Source: Calliopum simillimum (lineage: Eukaryota; Arthropoda; Insecta; Diptera; Lauxaniidae). From it: 64,000 nt of DNA. Under the pieces are notes generated by a model, which was given only the letters and a program-made list of their open reading frames with translations, ran no database searches and was not told where the DNA came from. Every line of letters starts with the position of its first letter. The first letter of the stretch is position 1. The DNA lies in contig OX638369.1 of assembly GCA_951812925.1 (NCBI GenBank), positions 23,031,329-23,095,328 on the forward strand, written 5' to 3'. Position numbers and translations under genes: made by a program. Shown in pieces: positions 1 through 12,440 of this stretch.

Positions 1-495
1 TACAACAACTTTAAATTCGAGTAACAACAAACAAAAAACAATTTTTTGTTGTTTTTTCAAGCCTCGTTTACAACAACAATAATACTTCAACAATTTTAAA
101 ATTTCTAAGAACTAGGACACACACAAAAATTAGGGGAACTCACGCGTTGATGCGCAATGCCCTTGCGTCGTTGCGAAAGTGCAATTTGCTAAAGTTTGAT
201 ATTAGTAAAATAACAAAAATATTGCCGAAAATTTCGCACTACTTTTGCAATTTCTCAAGATGGAAATATTCACATTGATCGTTCAGGCGTTAGTGCGTAA
301 AAGGCTTGCATTTTCGCAACTGCGCATCAACGCATTAATGCCCATATTGTTTGTCGTTTTTGTTTTTGATGCGACGTAGTCTTTGTTGTTGTTTTATGTT
401 GGTTCGAGTTCGATTTTGTGTGTACGCAAAAAAAGCAACAAAAACGCGAAATTTTGACGAGCGTGAAAAAAAACAACAAAAATTATTTCTGTGAA

Positions 496-556
496 TGTTG
501 TACAGAATTATTGATGTTGTTGGGATTGTTGTACAGAAATATTGATGTTGTTGGGT
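496..556. repeat. Two-copy 31-bp tandem repeat
   Basis: The unit starting TGTTGTACAGAATTATTGAT is present twice in tandem with one substitution (AATTATTG versus AAATATTG). The surrounding 1-1300 is AT-rich intron with CAA/AAC runs (for example 920-956) and no supported gene. Confidence 0.8.
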
Positions 557-1304
557 CGAGCCAAAATAGGCTCACTTTTCTTCTACGCTGACACCCTTGT
601 CATAAATTACTCAAAAGAACTTTTCATGAAAAGCATTTTTACAAAAATGATTTTTCATCTACTGCTATGCAGAAGGTTTTGCTTTTAAATCAATCTAAAA
701 AATTTATCAAATTTTGTTGGTCTGAATGGGCTTATTCCACTTTCATTTATAATAAATTAAAAAATTTGTTATACTTTTGTATGACTTATTCCATTTTCAG
801 TCACAAAATATTATGTAAATAAAAGCAAATGAAAATTAAAACTTAGAAAAATTTTACTTTAAAAACTGTTGTTGTTTCTTTTCTTTCTTTTTTTTTGCCC
901 AAGTAGGGCTCTGGAAATAAATAACAACAACAATAACAACAATAATAACAACAAAAAGTTATTGTCAGACCTACTTTCGGAGATATAGCCATTAGAAGTT
1001 TGAGATATATCTTTTATAAAAATTATTATTAGTTGGGAACCCCTAGAACGATTTTGATAATATTAGTGTCATACGAAAGATATGCTAACTTGCTACAAAA
1101 TCTACCAAAAAAATTTTAGTCCGAGTCGTGGTTTTAGAGATATTGCAAATTTTCAGAAATTTTGACTATTTTTTTTTTTTAATGCACTATTTTTTCAAAA
1201 ACTGTATCATTATTGCATACTTTTAGTAAGATCTTATAAAAGCCGAATTTATTTCTTTTCATTTGACATGCAATTTGTATCTGATTTCTTGCATTATTAT
1301 ATTT

Positions 1305-2270
1305 TTCTATAGGAAAACGCTTTGCGCTTTACGCTTTGCGCTTTGAGCTTTGCACTTTACGCTTTGCTCTTTACGCTTTGCGCTTTACGCTTTCCGCTTT
1401 ACACTTTGCTCTTTGCGCTTCACGCTTTGCGCTTTACCCTCTGCGCTTTCCGCTTTACACTTTGCTCTTTATGCTTTTCGCTTTGCGCTTTACGCTTTGC
1501 GCTTTACGCTTTGCACTTTGCGCTTTACACTTTGCTATTTACGCTTTTCGCTTTGCACTTTGCGCTTAACGCTTTGCGCTTTACGCTTTAAGCTTTGCTC
1601 TTTACGCTTATCGATTTGCACTTTGCGCTTTACTCTTTGCGCTTTCCGCTTTACACTTTGCTCTTTACGCTTATCGATTTGCACTTTGCGCTTTACGCTT
1701 TGCGCTTTATGCTTTGCGCTTTTCGCTTAACGCTTTACGCTTTGCGCTTTGAGCTTTGCACTTTACGCTTTGCTCTTTGCGCTTCACGCTTTACGCTTTG
1801 CGCTTTCCGCTTTACACTTTGCTCTTTATGCTTTTCGCTTTGCGCTTTACGCTTTGCGCTTTACGCTTTGCACTTTGCGCTTTACACTTTGCTATTTACG
1901 CTTTTCGCTTTGCACTTTGCGCTTAACGCTTTGCGCTTTACGCTTTAAGCTTTGCTCTTTACGCTTATCGATTTGCACTTTGCGCTTTACTCTTTGCGCT
2001 TTCCGCTTTACACTTTGCTCTTTACGCTTATCGATTTGCACTTTGCGCTTTACGCTTTGCGCTTTATGCTTTGCGCTTTTCGCTTAACGCTTTACGCTTT
2101 GCGCTTGACGCTTTTCGCTTTGCACTTTGCGCTTTTCGCTTTTGGCTTTGCGCTTAACGCTTTGCGCTTTACGCTTTGTGCTTTGCTCTTTACGCTTTGC
2201 GCTTTACACTTTGTGCTTTGCTCTTTACGCTTTATGCTTTGCGCTTTACGCTTTGCGCTCTACGCTAAAA
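1305..2270. repeat. GCGCTTTACGCTTT-type minisatellite with higher-order period
   Basis: About 960 bases built of 6-7-base subunits (GCGCTTT, ACGCTTT, GCACTTT, GCTCTTT and variants), roughly a 13-14-base dimer. A higher-order duplication is visible: the block with TTATCGATTTGCACTTTGCG occurs at about 1609 and again at 1966, and ATGCTTTTCGC at 1471 and 1828, both offset by 357 bases. The long open frames it produces in several phases (LRFALCAL-like) are artefacts of the absence of stop triplets. Confidence 0.95.
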
Positions 2271-2396
2271 TAAAAATATATATTTTTTAAAAAACCAACA
2301 CGCAACTTTTGATCATAATTGCCAACTTTTATAGGCAGAGACATTTTACTCTGTTTATGTCGAGTATACTCGCCTTCGATGGAAAATAACTAAGCA

Positions 2397-2857
2397 GGCA
2401 GAAAAAGTTTCTCGAAACAAAATTAAACAGTTAAAGGGTTAAATGATTTTTGAATTATTTAATTTTCGGAATGTTTTGCCGTCATCGCGGATTTTGATCA
2501 AACTTAATATTAATCGATGATAAATTTCATAACCATTCAGAAAAAATCCGGCCGAAAATGACCGGCAGACCAATTTTAATGGTGCTACAGTGGGTACAAT
2601 TTTTCTGTTATCACGGAAATTTGTTTTTTTTTTTAATTTACGTGTTTTAGTGTCGAATTTCAAAATATCTTGGTATGCGAGCTTAGAAACTGCCGGAAGT
2701 ACCCACTGTCACACCATTAAAATAGGTCTGCCGGTCATTTACGGCAAAAAAAAATTTGGTCAGCCAGATTTTATCTGAATGGTTATGAAATTTATCATCG
2801 ATTAAACATTCTGAAAATTTAATAATTCAAAAATCATTTAAAAATATTTCTGCCAGG
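2397..2857. mobile_element. Foldback/MITE-like inverted-repeat element
   Basis: Left arm (GGCAGAAA at 2397, then ATGATTTTTGAATTAT, GATAAATTTCATAACCATTC, ATGACCGGCAGACC, ATTTTAATGGTG, CAGTGGGTAC) reappears inverted between about 2695 and 2857 (GTACCCACTG, CACCATTAAAAT, GGTCTGCCGGTCAT, GAATGGTTATGAAATTTATC, ATAATTCAAAAATCAT, TTTCTGCC). The left arm carries an extra segment (GCCGTCATCGCGGATT, 2479-2494) whose inverted counterpart lies just outside at 2928-2943. No transposase was seen. Open frames on the arms are shadows of the palindrome. Confidence 0.8.
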
Positions 2858-2949
2858 CTATAACCACGCTGACCAAGCTTTTCTTATTAGTCTTAGTGTA
2901 AACTACCATTTTGCATTCAAAATTTCAGAATCCGCGATGACGGCGCTTT

Positions 2950-4960
2950 TAGTATTGCCAGCTCCTCGCCTATTAAGTATTTGCTATATTTTTTTTTTTT
3001 TTTTTTTTTTTAATTTTGCTAAACCAGTTTCATTTTGTATTGACTTTTGTTGAACAAAAACTTATTGCCATGGCTGCCAAGTCATTTGACATTAACATCA
3101 TTTGTCATTAATACCAATTACTTGCATTATACTTCAGAGCTACTAGCAAATGTAACTATGGGCGTAGCAAATTGTTTTAAGATGCGTCTACATTAACATG
3201 TAAATTATTAGAGTGACCCGCATTACAGGAAAAAGTTTTGGTTATACAACAAATGTGCCATTAAAGTACACATTTTTAAGTTATTTTCAGCTGAAAGTAA
3301 ATTTTTCAATTTTCGTTAATAATTGCTACAGCATTCTATAACAGACCTTAAAACAAGTTCGAAGCAGCACCCCGATAGCAGCAGCATTGTGCATCAACGC
3401 ACTTTGCATTGCAGCATTCAGAATTAAACACATCATTTGTCTTGGGCAAATCATTTCGTTTTAATCAATGAGCGCCCATCAGAACCATTAAATATCATTT
3501 ATCTTTGGCAGTTAATTTTTTTTTTTGCAATGTCTTTTTTTGTAATTTCTTGCTTTGAATGTTGATTTGTGTTTAACTTTAAGCTGCTTTTGCTCTTAAC
3601 TTGTTTATGTGTGCCCGAAAGTAACAAGAAGCAATATGTTTGCTAACTTTCTTAGAATTTTTGTTTGTGTGGAATTTTTTATGTTTTGTTTAATTTAAAT
3701 CTTAATATTGACAAAATTATGTCAAAAGAAAATTTAGTTTGCAGCAATGATAATAGGAAAAATAATATATCTATGTATTATATCTATAAGCAACTATTGA
3801 AAGGAAATATTACAGAGACTGTAACATTTTTCTTGATTTTGTTTAACATGACGTATGCGCAACATGCAACTTATGATAAAAATAACAAAAATATGTTGAA
3901 AAATCCAAAACTGTCATAGCTATTACACTAATATCTCAACATCGATGCAGTTTAGAATGTTTCAGTCCAAACAAACTTTTTGGACAGACGAGTGAACTAA
4001 ATTAAATTACTAACTATATTAGTGGCCGTGCATAAATAATGGCGTAAGCACTAAAAATATGTTTTCTAATCGATTGTGATGTCAAAAATTAAATGAAAGA
4101 GACTGAATTAGATACAAAAATCTAAAATTTTCAAATTCAAGTGGAAGAAAACTATTATCTATTTCAAAAATCACTATAATACAATAAATATTAAGAGAAC
4201 TGGAAGAAAATTTGTGAGTAGAAAGAGTTTTGATTGAAAATTTCAAAATAAAATATTTTTTTTATTTATACTTCGAGCACATAGCAATTCTCAATTGAAA
4301 TTAAAATTTACAACGATTCAGCTACTCAACAGCAGTCCATTACAAAACAGTATTAAATAAGTAATGCTGCTGGACAGCATGTTGTCCATTATTTTTCTTC
4401 CAACTTTTGTCGTAATTAAAGCTTTTTTTAAGCCTTTAAAGAAATAAAACACAGAAAATCATTTCAACATATCAATTTCTTCCGCACTTTTGTCTTCAAA
4501 TTGATTAAATGAAAAACCGTTTGCTATGTACGCGCGCGCGCAGACAACTATAGTTTTCTGACCAAGAAGAAGTTTGTCAACTTCAGTGAAAATTAATGAA
4601 CGCATTAATCAAAGCTTCAAGAAAAAGATCAAACCGACCTTAAAAAAACCAAAACTTAAAAGATCAAAAACCATTTCAAAATTTTCACATTTTTCTGTGG
4701 GCATAATATTTTTGGACATAATTTATGCAAAGTTTAAATTGCGCTCATTTATTAATTTAACACTTGAGTGACCAAAAACAAGACATGGCAGTTGAAATTA
4801 AAAAAAAAGAAAAAACAGAGGAACACAAAAAAAGCAGCAATAATTAAGCTGCTGTTTTGCATGAAATGAATGTGGCGCAATTAATTAAAGCAGAAAAAAA
4901 CACATATTTAAATCGATTTTTTTCTGTGTATATATGAAAAAAGAAGAAATAATCTTAGAC
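2950..4960. other. AT-rich intron with no supported feature
   Basis: Contains homopolymer T runs (2990-3012) and a short CGCGCG run (4531-4540). The ORFs here are AT-rich chance frames. Nothing recognisable was seen. Confidence 0.6.
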
Positions 4961-4964
4961 TTCC

Positions 4965-5795
4965 ACACATACAGGGTGCAAGCAATAAAGTAACAAAGCT
5001 TCCAGGAGATGATTGAGGAGGCCAACACAAATAAAAAATTGCACCTGTGAAATTGTAGGCAAAAACTGTCTTTCTGACTTGTTTTAAGAAAAAAAAATTT
5101 TTGGGCCACCCTTATGTTTAAGAAAAAACTTTTTTATATATGAGCTTCCTAGTAGTGTATTAGACTTAGAAAGATTTTGCAAAGTTCATTGAAGTTGATA
5201 TTTTCAATTTTTGTTTTTCTACTTTTTGAATTTGGCGGCCATTTTAGTAAGAAAAAGGTCCTATAATATAATTATTATATAATTTTTCTTGTAATTTTCG
5301 TTAAATTTCTTTTAATTCAGTAGCACATTTATTATACCAATTTTTTTGTTTGAGGTCAGAAATAAATAGTTTTCAAAAATTATTCGCTTGAAGGCTCCGC
5401 CAGATAAAGGACAATGCAATGCATGGGAGTAACGCTTGAGTTGTTACATATAAACATTTTTTTCCGTTTTGAAATTACAAAATTTATATTACAAATGCAG
5501 TACCGAATTTTCATACTAAAATGGCCACCAAATTCAAGATTTAGGAAAAAAAAAAATAAAATATCATTTTTAAAGGTCCATAACTTGCGAAATCTTTTTA
5601 AGCCCTAAAAATCAAATACGCTCTTGGAAAGCGTATACAATTATCTAAAAGTTTCTTGTAAAAAAGTTTTCTCTGAAAATTTATTTTTTTTTTTTTTTTT
5701 TTAAAGAAGGCATAAAATCTGTTTTTTCTACAGAACTCCTCAGGGGTACATTTAAGATCAGCTACAATTTGTTATAAGTCTAGGCCTCCTATATT
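4965..5795. mobile_element. Long foldback element, family A copy 1
   Basis: The arms are inverted copies: GAATTTGGCGGCCATTTTAG at 5227 pairs with CTAAAATGGCCACCAAATTC at 5516; AAAACTTTTTTATA at 5126 with TTGTAAAAAAGTTTT at 5656; and AGGAGGCC near 5014 with GGCCTCCT near 5783. The left end (CAGGGTGCAAGC, AAGCTTCCAGGAGATGATTG) matches the left end of the copy at 57243 (CAGGGTGTAAACG, AAGCTTCTGGGAGGTGATTG). No transposase. Confidence 0.75.
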
Positions 5796-5863
5796 TACGA
5801 GTATATTCTTAAAAGAACCAAAAGAGCGCTTTAGTCAACCACAAATCTTATGTTCATAGCTGC

Positions 5864-5890
5864 AAGTTTGTTGCTTAAGTCTTTTGTTTT
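5864..5890 (+). repeat. CTTAAGTCTTTTGTTTT motif, copy 1
   Basis: AAGTTTGT, TG, then CTTAAGTCTTTTGTTTT, followed by AACACTGCAATAACA. One of nine dispersed copies; see finding. Confidence 0.85.
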
Positions 5891-5905
5891 AACACTGCAA
5901 TAACA

Positions 5906-7039
5906 CTAATCTCCAACTATTGCTTCAACTGCAGCATTTGATAAAGAATGTCACATTATTTATGATTACACCAATAGCACTAAAATCGCATTCCTATATG
6001 CAAAACTAAACTTTGTTCACTTATCATACGAAGAACATTGTAACACCTACAGTGAAATTTTTGCCTTAAAATCGAAATGGCAACATTTTTTCAAAGCATC
6101 GCCTAGAATTTATTATTATTGCACCAACAACGATGACGACGACATTGCAATCAACGCCAAGTGCTGGTTGGTGTTAAAGTAAAGTGCTGCTGCTGATGAT
6201 GCTCTACTACGCTGTTGTGAACCCTTTTCGATGAAGGTGTCAACTTAGTCCGCTGCCAGAGAGTGTTGCATTAAAGTTTTGTGCGAACAACACCACACAC
6301 ATTAAAAATTATTGCTATTGATATTTCACTTTGTGGCTTTAAATGTAAAATTGCTTTGGTTGGAAGGAACCAGCTAGCAAAATACAAATGGTGTGTATAT
6401 GTGAAGGAGAATATAAATTAAAGCCATTATGCGTTATGTCGCCAAGATTATGGGCCAACAGCGAGCGTAATGCCATTGCAATAGCAAGTGATTTTTGTTG
6501 AATTTTTTTTTTTTTTTTTTTGTTGCTTTTTTTATAGCAAATTTATTGTAATTGCTGTGGTAGAAATTTCAATATCATATGACTAGAAATTAAGTTGTTT
6601 TGGGTTCTTTCCAAAAAGGCACAGTGATATTGTAGCAGCCAGCAACAGCATGTAGTAGGAATAATTTATGAAAGTACTTAAAATTTTATTGATTTGACTA
6701 ATAGGAATTTATTTGATTTTTATTTGGAAAAAACTGAAAATAAGTATTGAGCTGCAGCAAATAAATTTCAAGTGCCATGAAGAAAATATTTTACTTTAAT
6801 GCGTTTATTGTATTCAACATGATGTATGAGCGACATAAAGCGAGTTTTTTGGTATTTGGTGGACAAAAATCTATAAATTTAAAGCGACTATAAGCTTTGT
6901 ATCAGAGCTTTATGTATTTTGGAACCTTTAACGGTACCATAGATCTGCAACTGGTTTTCTTCTTTACTTTCCGAAGCAATTTTTGCGTAGAATTTGAATT
7001 TGAGCTCAGATTAGTGTCCATTGCGTCAGGATTTTGAAT
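5906..7039. other. Intron; mixed-complexity island at 6100-6420
   Basis: No gene. The stretch 6115-6420 is less AT-rich (GATGACGACGACATT, TGCTGCTGCTGATGATGC, GTCCGCTGCCAGAG) and looks like non-repetitive sequence, possibly conserved non-coding DNA. That is inference from composition only. Confidence 0.3.
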
Positions 7040-7620
7040 AAATTGTTGTTGCACACTAAAAAAATTTTTGTAATTTTTATCACTTCACCCATCGTAAAAA
7101 AAATAGTACTACTAGCTTCCTTCAATATGATCTCTCGATTGGTCATCTGTAATTTTTCCTTCTAAAGCTATGGTCATTTTAAGATGACATTATGAAATCC
7201 TATGCAATGAGTTGAGTCTTGTGATGTCAAGGTCATAACTTTACAAAAAATCAGTGTATGACACCACGGAAAAACTAAATTTGAAGGAAAAGAGTGTACT
7301 ACATTATGCAACAGGTAGTAAAAACTAAAAAAAAATTATGTAGCCTGTATCTAACCTCAAAAATATCCGAAATAGCTGTTTTCATGTATTTAACTTCAAA
7401 TACTTCAAAATCCTGCGGTGGGCGCCAATTCTGAGCTTGAAATCGTACTCTATCAATATTGCTAATTTTATATGATAAATTGACTTAATGTTTTGAGGAG
7501 AAAAAATATATGAATTGGTATTGAAAATAAACCGGAATATATCAAAGTTGATAACAACTAGTAGGGTGTTACCAAGCCGAAAATTAAATACCCTACCTTT
7601 CAGCATTTTAAAAATTTTGC
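7040..7620. mobile_element. Family A foldback element, copy 2
   Basis: The segment around 7085-7185 (ATAGTACTACTAGCTTCCTTC, CTATGGTCATTTTAAG) is the imperfect reverse complement of 7215-7320 (GGTCATAACTTTAC, GAAGGAAAAGAGTGTACTAC), centred near 7195. The following block (CTAACCTCAAAAATATCCG ... TGCGGTGGGCGCC) matches 8186-8265 and more weakly 57958-58020, so it belongs to the 4965/57243 family. Confidence 0.65.
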
Positions 7621-7810
7621 TTGTATGGGAAGTACCATGCCTTTTTGTTTGAGTTCAACTAGTTTTTGCGCAGAGCTTGCATTTACTATTCTTATATATC
7701 TCAAAAAATGCTTTCAGTATAGTATTTTAAGACTTGAACCTGTTTTCCCTAGTATTTGTGTGTATTTTGGTTGCGTTATAATAAATAAAGCTCACAAAAT
7801 TACGTTTTAA

Positions 7811-8100
7811 ATGTTATTTTCGTATGGGCGGTAGGCGTGTCTGTTAACTTTTTTCGCTCATTTTCAATCCGACAAATTAACTTTAACGACAAAAGCAATG
7901 TACCAATCTTCATTGAATTATCTAGCTCCCAAAAAATATTAAAATGATTTCAACGAACAGACAGACATCCAGAAAGACAGACATGAGGTGACGATGATCA
8001 AGAATATATATTCCTTTCCATATCAGCCGCATCTCCTTCTCTGCGTTACAAATGGAACAACAAAGTGAATATACACTAGGTATAGGGCTTAAAAAAACAC
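7811..8100 (-). repeat. Dispersed fly repeat (CTTGATCA / GGCGGTAGGCGTG type), copy 1
   Basis: On the minus strand it shares TATATATTCTTGATCATCG, a CTGTCTGTCTG run, and on the far side GAAAATGAGCGAAA and ACACGCCTACCGCCCATAC with the copies at 48165 and 62140. It resembles an abundant short dispersed repeat of fly genomes (DINE/INE-like by memory), but the family name is not established here. Confidence 0.55.
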
Positions 8101-8114
8101 TGCCTAGTGCCATT

Positions 8115-8350
8115 TAAAAACTTATTTTAAAGGAAAAGAGTAAAATAGAAAAAGTAGTAAAAATTAAAAAAAAAATGTTGGTACCCTCAACCTAACCTCA
8201 AAAATATCCGAATAAGCTGGTCTCATATATTTAAACTCAAATGCATCAAAATCCTGTGGTGGGCGCCATTTCCGAGCATGGATTCGAATTCTTACAATAT
8301 TTTTTTGTTTATGTCAAGTATATGTCAAGTTAACTAAGGGTTTTGTAAAG
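8115..8350. repeat. Second fragment of family A foldback element
   Basis: AAGGAAAAGAGT, CAACCTAACCTCAAAAATAT and CCTGTGGTGGGCGCCATTTC repeat 7284-7430 in the same orientation about 847 bases downstream. The dispersed repeat at 7811-8100 lies between the two fragments. Confidence 0.65.
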
Positions 8351-8459
8351 AAAAAATATAAAAATTTGGTAACCCTGACATATGAATGACATTTAAACAT
8401 ATTGAAAATAAAGCAAAAATTCTGCAGAATACAAAAATGTTTTTAACAAAAAACTCATT

Positions 8460-9250
8460 TCCGATATAATTTAAGTTCCTAATTTCTACATGAATTTTGT
8501 TAAATGATACAATTACGTATATTTTAATGAGTGGCCGTAAAGAGCTCAAAATTATAGGTACGTTTGAAAAAATTACGTTGAGTCGTAGGTAGTAATAATT
8601 TATTTATTAGATTTTATTAAATTTTAAAATTGAACACTTGTTTTCGGGATATAAAATAACAGTTCAGTAACAAATTCTTAATTGCACACAATTAACATAA
8701 TTTTTTATGGTGTATAAAAGTTTATGTTTAAGTTTCTGAGGTCTAAGTGAATTTTGTTAAACGATACAAGTAGAACAATTTTGTTCATTTTAATGAGCGG
8801 CTGCAAAGAGTTCAAAATTAAAGTTACGTTTAAAAAATTACGATAAGTCGTAGACTTAGAAGCAATCATTTATTTATTATTATTTTAAAAAATTTTTAAA
8901 TTGAACATTTGTTTTTGGGATATAAAAAATAACAGTTCAATAACATGTTCTTAATTGCACAAAATTAACATAACTTTTTATGAAATATAAAAGCTTATGT
9001 AATAGCAGCTTAACTACGATACAATTTATGACTCTTACGTTTGAGTGACTTTTGTTGTATGCTAAAAAGTCCATAATTCTGCTTAATTTAACAAGTGGCT
9101 GCAATAAACTAACATAGAGGTTGAAAAGCCAAAAATTAAAAAAAAAAATAAAAAATCCTAATTTGATTGATTTTAACAAGTTGACTCAGTTAAATAAAAC
9201 AAAAATTTTGCTTAACTTAAATCTTGCATTAAAATTAACATAAGTGGAGC
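8460..9250. repeat. Degenerate tandem repeat, about 260-270-bp unit
   Basis: Three decayed units: ATTTTGTTAAATGATACAA (8494), ATTTTGTTAAACGATACAA (8751) and a weaker third near 9010-9110. Also TGAACACTTGTTTTCGGGAT (8631) versus TTGAACATTTGTTTTTGGGA (8901), and TTAATGAGTGGCCGTAAAG versus TTAATGAGCGGCTGCAAAG. No coding content. Confidence 0.75.
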
Positions 9251-10442
9251 ATAACCACGACACAAGTCTCTAAAAATGTTGTTACCAGTTGTTGCTATTT
9301 TTGTCGCCGTTGCTGTCACAGTGCTTGAACTCAATATATAAAATTTGCCTATTGCTTGCAATTAATTAGGCGCTTTTAAATTGTATGTGCACATTTTTAC
9401 TGACATGTTTTTAACATTTTGTACAACATTAATATGTACAACTAATTGGTGTTTTATTTTTTTGCTTAAGTCAAAAAATATCTTAGATTCTTATTTATAT
9501 ATAATTTGAAAATTTTAAAAGCTTTAAAATGTTTTATTTTTCTAACATGTGGTCTATTGCATGCTGCGACTTTTTTTCTTGGCATGCTGACTAACAAGCG
9601 CCACTTCAAGGTTGTTTTGATTGTGGAAAATGGGTTGATTGCAGACTTAAATAAGAGTGACAAGAGTGCCCAAAAATACATATGACAGTTAAGTGTGTAG
9701 TTTTTAAAATAAAAAATTGACATTCTGAATTTGACAAAAGTATGAGCCTAAGAAATATGTGAAAAAATTTTAAAAAACTAAGCTAATATTCTAGACATGC
9801 AGTAAAAACTCATAGTATGCAATGGCTTCAAATTGATTTGAAGTATACAAAATATTTCATATATTGCTTGTAACTGGAAGTAATGTGTTCAAAATGGCTG
9901 AATGATCATAACACATATCATAAAAACCCAGCCATTTTCAAGTTTATTGAACAGGCCTTCTTTCTGAACCTTTCTTTATATGTGCTCATATCAATGGCGG
10001 TACATTTCCGGTGTTTGATCTAACACTTCATCATGTTCTTATGACATGGGTTCGAAAACCCACTTTCCTTTCCACTTATTATGTCAACCTAAAAAATTTA
10101 TATTCATAAAATTTCTTCTTCTAAACATTTCTTTTATTCAACATTTTTATCTCAAAATTGACTTTTATTTTTCACAAATTCTCCCAAACAACTTATGTGT
10201 GACAGACACCAAACAACATTGCGTGATAGACATCATCGGTTAAGCCTCCTTGTATACTCGCTCGCATATTGTTTGTTTTTCTTTTATTTCGCTGTTTGTT
10301 GTATTATTTATAAAATTGTTAAGAATTTTTGTATGCTCTCTTTTAGATTTCTTCAAAATATGCCTCATAAAAAATCAATGCAAACAAGTTATGCGTCGAT
10401 TTTATGTTGAAAATGCATTTGAAAGGGAATACAGCTTAATTC
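9251..10442. other. AT-rich intron with no supported feature
   Basis: Only short chance ORFs. GTGTGACAGACACC and GCGTGATAGACATC at 10198-10235 form a weak short duplication. Nothing else was recognised. Confidence 0.5.
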
Positions 10443-10469
10443 TAAACAAAAGACTTAAGACACGAACTT
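10443..10469 (-). repeat. CTTAAGTCTTTTGTTTT motif, copy 2
   Basis: Minus strand reads AAGTTCGT, GT, CTTAAGTCTTTTGTTTA. The last base of the core differs. Confidence 0.85.
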
Positions 10470-11719
10470 GTTAATTTACATGCGCACACGACGCATTAAA
10501 TTTTGAAATGTAGTTACGTTGTTAAATAGAATTTGAAGAAAAAAACTTACACACCTGCGTATTCCTGCATTTTTTGTTTAAACAAATAAAAATTCGTTTG
10601 TTTGTCTATATAACTCTTATAGGCCATACAAATTTTAAGCTCAATTTCATAGTGAATTTGAATGGGTTTTGTTTTTGCCCTGTTTAAGTGTCTTCGAAAA
10701 ATAAAAAGAATAAGTAAACTACACAACAAAAGTTATAGACACAAATGCTCTGAATCTTGACTAGTTCTCATTAAGCAAATTTTGTTAATGGCGCCTTATG
10801 GATAACCATAGAGCTGAAGCAAAACTGTTTTTTGAAATTACCAATTTTTGCCAGCTGTATTCTTTTAAGAATACAGGTCCTAGTAAAATTATGTTTATGT
10901 TCAATCTCCAGCATAATTTAAGATCAAATGTAATACTTGATAACTTGAAGACACTTAACTCTTTTTCAAAATTAGGACGTTCGTTCAATGTCTCAGGGGT
11001 CACAACCATGTTTAGGTTTAAAATTTCATATAAGTATAAACTATTAAATATAGACACCTAAACAGAGCTTCTATACGATTTGCTTGAAAAAAAAAAAATA
11101 ATTTTTAGTGTTTTAATATGAAATTATAACATAAAGTGTTAAAAAGTCATTCTCCGTCCTGTCCTCAACTGCTTCTTAGTGCGTTTAGTTTGCACGTTTC
11201 GCATATTACGTAATTTTTGTTTTTATATATATTTCAGCCATGGTTTTTCTTAAAGAAAATTGTTTTTTTATAAAATTGACATACATAGAAGTTGGTCCCG
11301 CATTTTAGACTATCTCCGCTCCGTTTTTCTTGTTCTAACTGTAAGTTTTTTAAATATTGAGTGAAAAGAGAACTGAAAGTGAAGAGCAAGAGGAAATTCA
11401 GTGTATTGATAGTTCAGTCAGTTTTGGTTTTCCGATAGTGAGCGTTCGTGTATTTTTTTTCTTAAAAAAGTTTAAAAATTTTGAAAAGAACTCACGTATG
11501 TGTCATTCTCCACGTATGGTTTTTGATATCAGTAAACATATGTATTATTTTATCTTTATAAATATAAATAAATCAAAAAACAATTATTCATTCATTTCAA
11601 CTTTTTTGAAAATAATTGCTATTTTCATTTTGATATTACTGTTTTTGCAACATTTTGTCATTCTCCGTTTTAACCCTCCACTTGGTTTTTTTGTAAGTTT
11701 TGCTTAAATTACTTATTTA
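10470..11719. other. AT-rich intron; overlapping unassigned ORFs at 10785-11061
   Basis: Two opposite-strand open frames of about 90 codons overlap at 10785-11061. Neither matches any family I recognise, and opposite-strand openness over the same bases suggests composition rather than coding. A 116-codon frame at 11357-11707 is Phe/Lys/Ile-rich chance sequence. Confidence 0.45.
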
Positions 11720-12165
11720 AAAAATAAAAATTTTAATTTAATCTTAAAACACTTAAATAATCTTTTCAAAAATCCAACATAAATTTTAGGGTTGCCACCT
11801 GGTTACTTTTGAATATCATATAGAATTTTTATTTTTTTGACTAAATTGAAATTTTTAGTTTCAGAAACGTTCAGATAAACTTTTTTACAAAACTTTCGCT
11901 ATTGCCACCCGGTTTTTTTTTTTTTTTTTTGTTTCTTATCAAAAGAAAAATTAAAATTTAGTCTTTGACGCTTAAATAAACTTTTTAAAAATCCAATATA
12001 AATTTTTAGGGTTGCCACCTGATTATTTGCGATAATCTTATTTAATACTTTTGTTTTTTGACTAAATTGAAATTTTTGGTTCCAGAACCGCTCTGATAAA
12101 CTTTTCTGATATTGTACAAAAATTTTCAGGGTTGCTACCCATTTTTTTTTTTTTTTTTTTTTTTT
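11720..12165. repeat. 220-bp tandem duplication with GGGTTGCCACC blocks
   Basis: AGGGTTGCCACCTG occurs at 11788 and 12008 (220-base offset), each followed by GACTAAATTGAAATTTTT and AGATAAACTTTT/TGATAAACTTTT, and ending in a TTGCCACCC/TTGCTACCC plus poly-T block. The poly-T tracts are near 11913-11930 and 12141-12165. Confidence 0.8.
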
Positions 12166-12329
12166 GTTGTTTTTATTCAAAACAAATTTTGAATCGATGA
12201 ATTTTTAATGATTTTAGCGTCGATAAATTTTTAACGATTTAAACTGTTATTTTTTAGTGTGTAATTATAATGGCGAACGTAAAAAAAAGCGAGATTTAAA
12301 AAAGTTTTCGGAAGCAATCCTAAAAAATG

Positions 12330-12440
12330 ATGTTGGATTTTTCTAAGGTTTATTTAAGCGTTTTGAGACTAAAATTTTATATTAATTTTTTAAATATAAC
12401 TTCCAAAAAAAACCATATAGCAACCCTGAAAGTTTTGAGC
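12330..12440 (-). repeat. Inverted partial copy of the 220-bp repeat
   Basis: The reverse complement contains TTTCAGGGTTGCTATATGG, TTTTAGTCTC, CGCTTAAATAAACC and GAAAAATCCAAC, matching the unit boundary of the direct repeats at 11720-12165. Confidence 0.65.

Noticed and set aside
1322..2290. Overlapping open frames encoding LRFALCAL-type repeats
   Set aside because: Produced by the minisatellite; several start at TTG and all three frames look alike.
4531..4542. CGCGCGCGCG run as a Z-DNA or regulatory site
   Set aside because: Only about ten bases long; simple-sequence noise.
10785..11061. Pair of opposite-strand 87-90-codon ORFs
   Set aside because: No family recognised and no splice or repeat context; cannot be supported as a gene.
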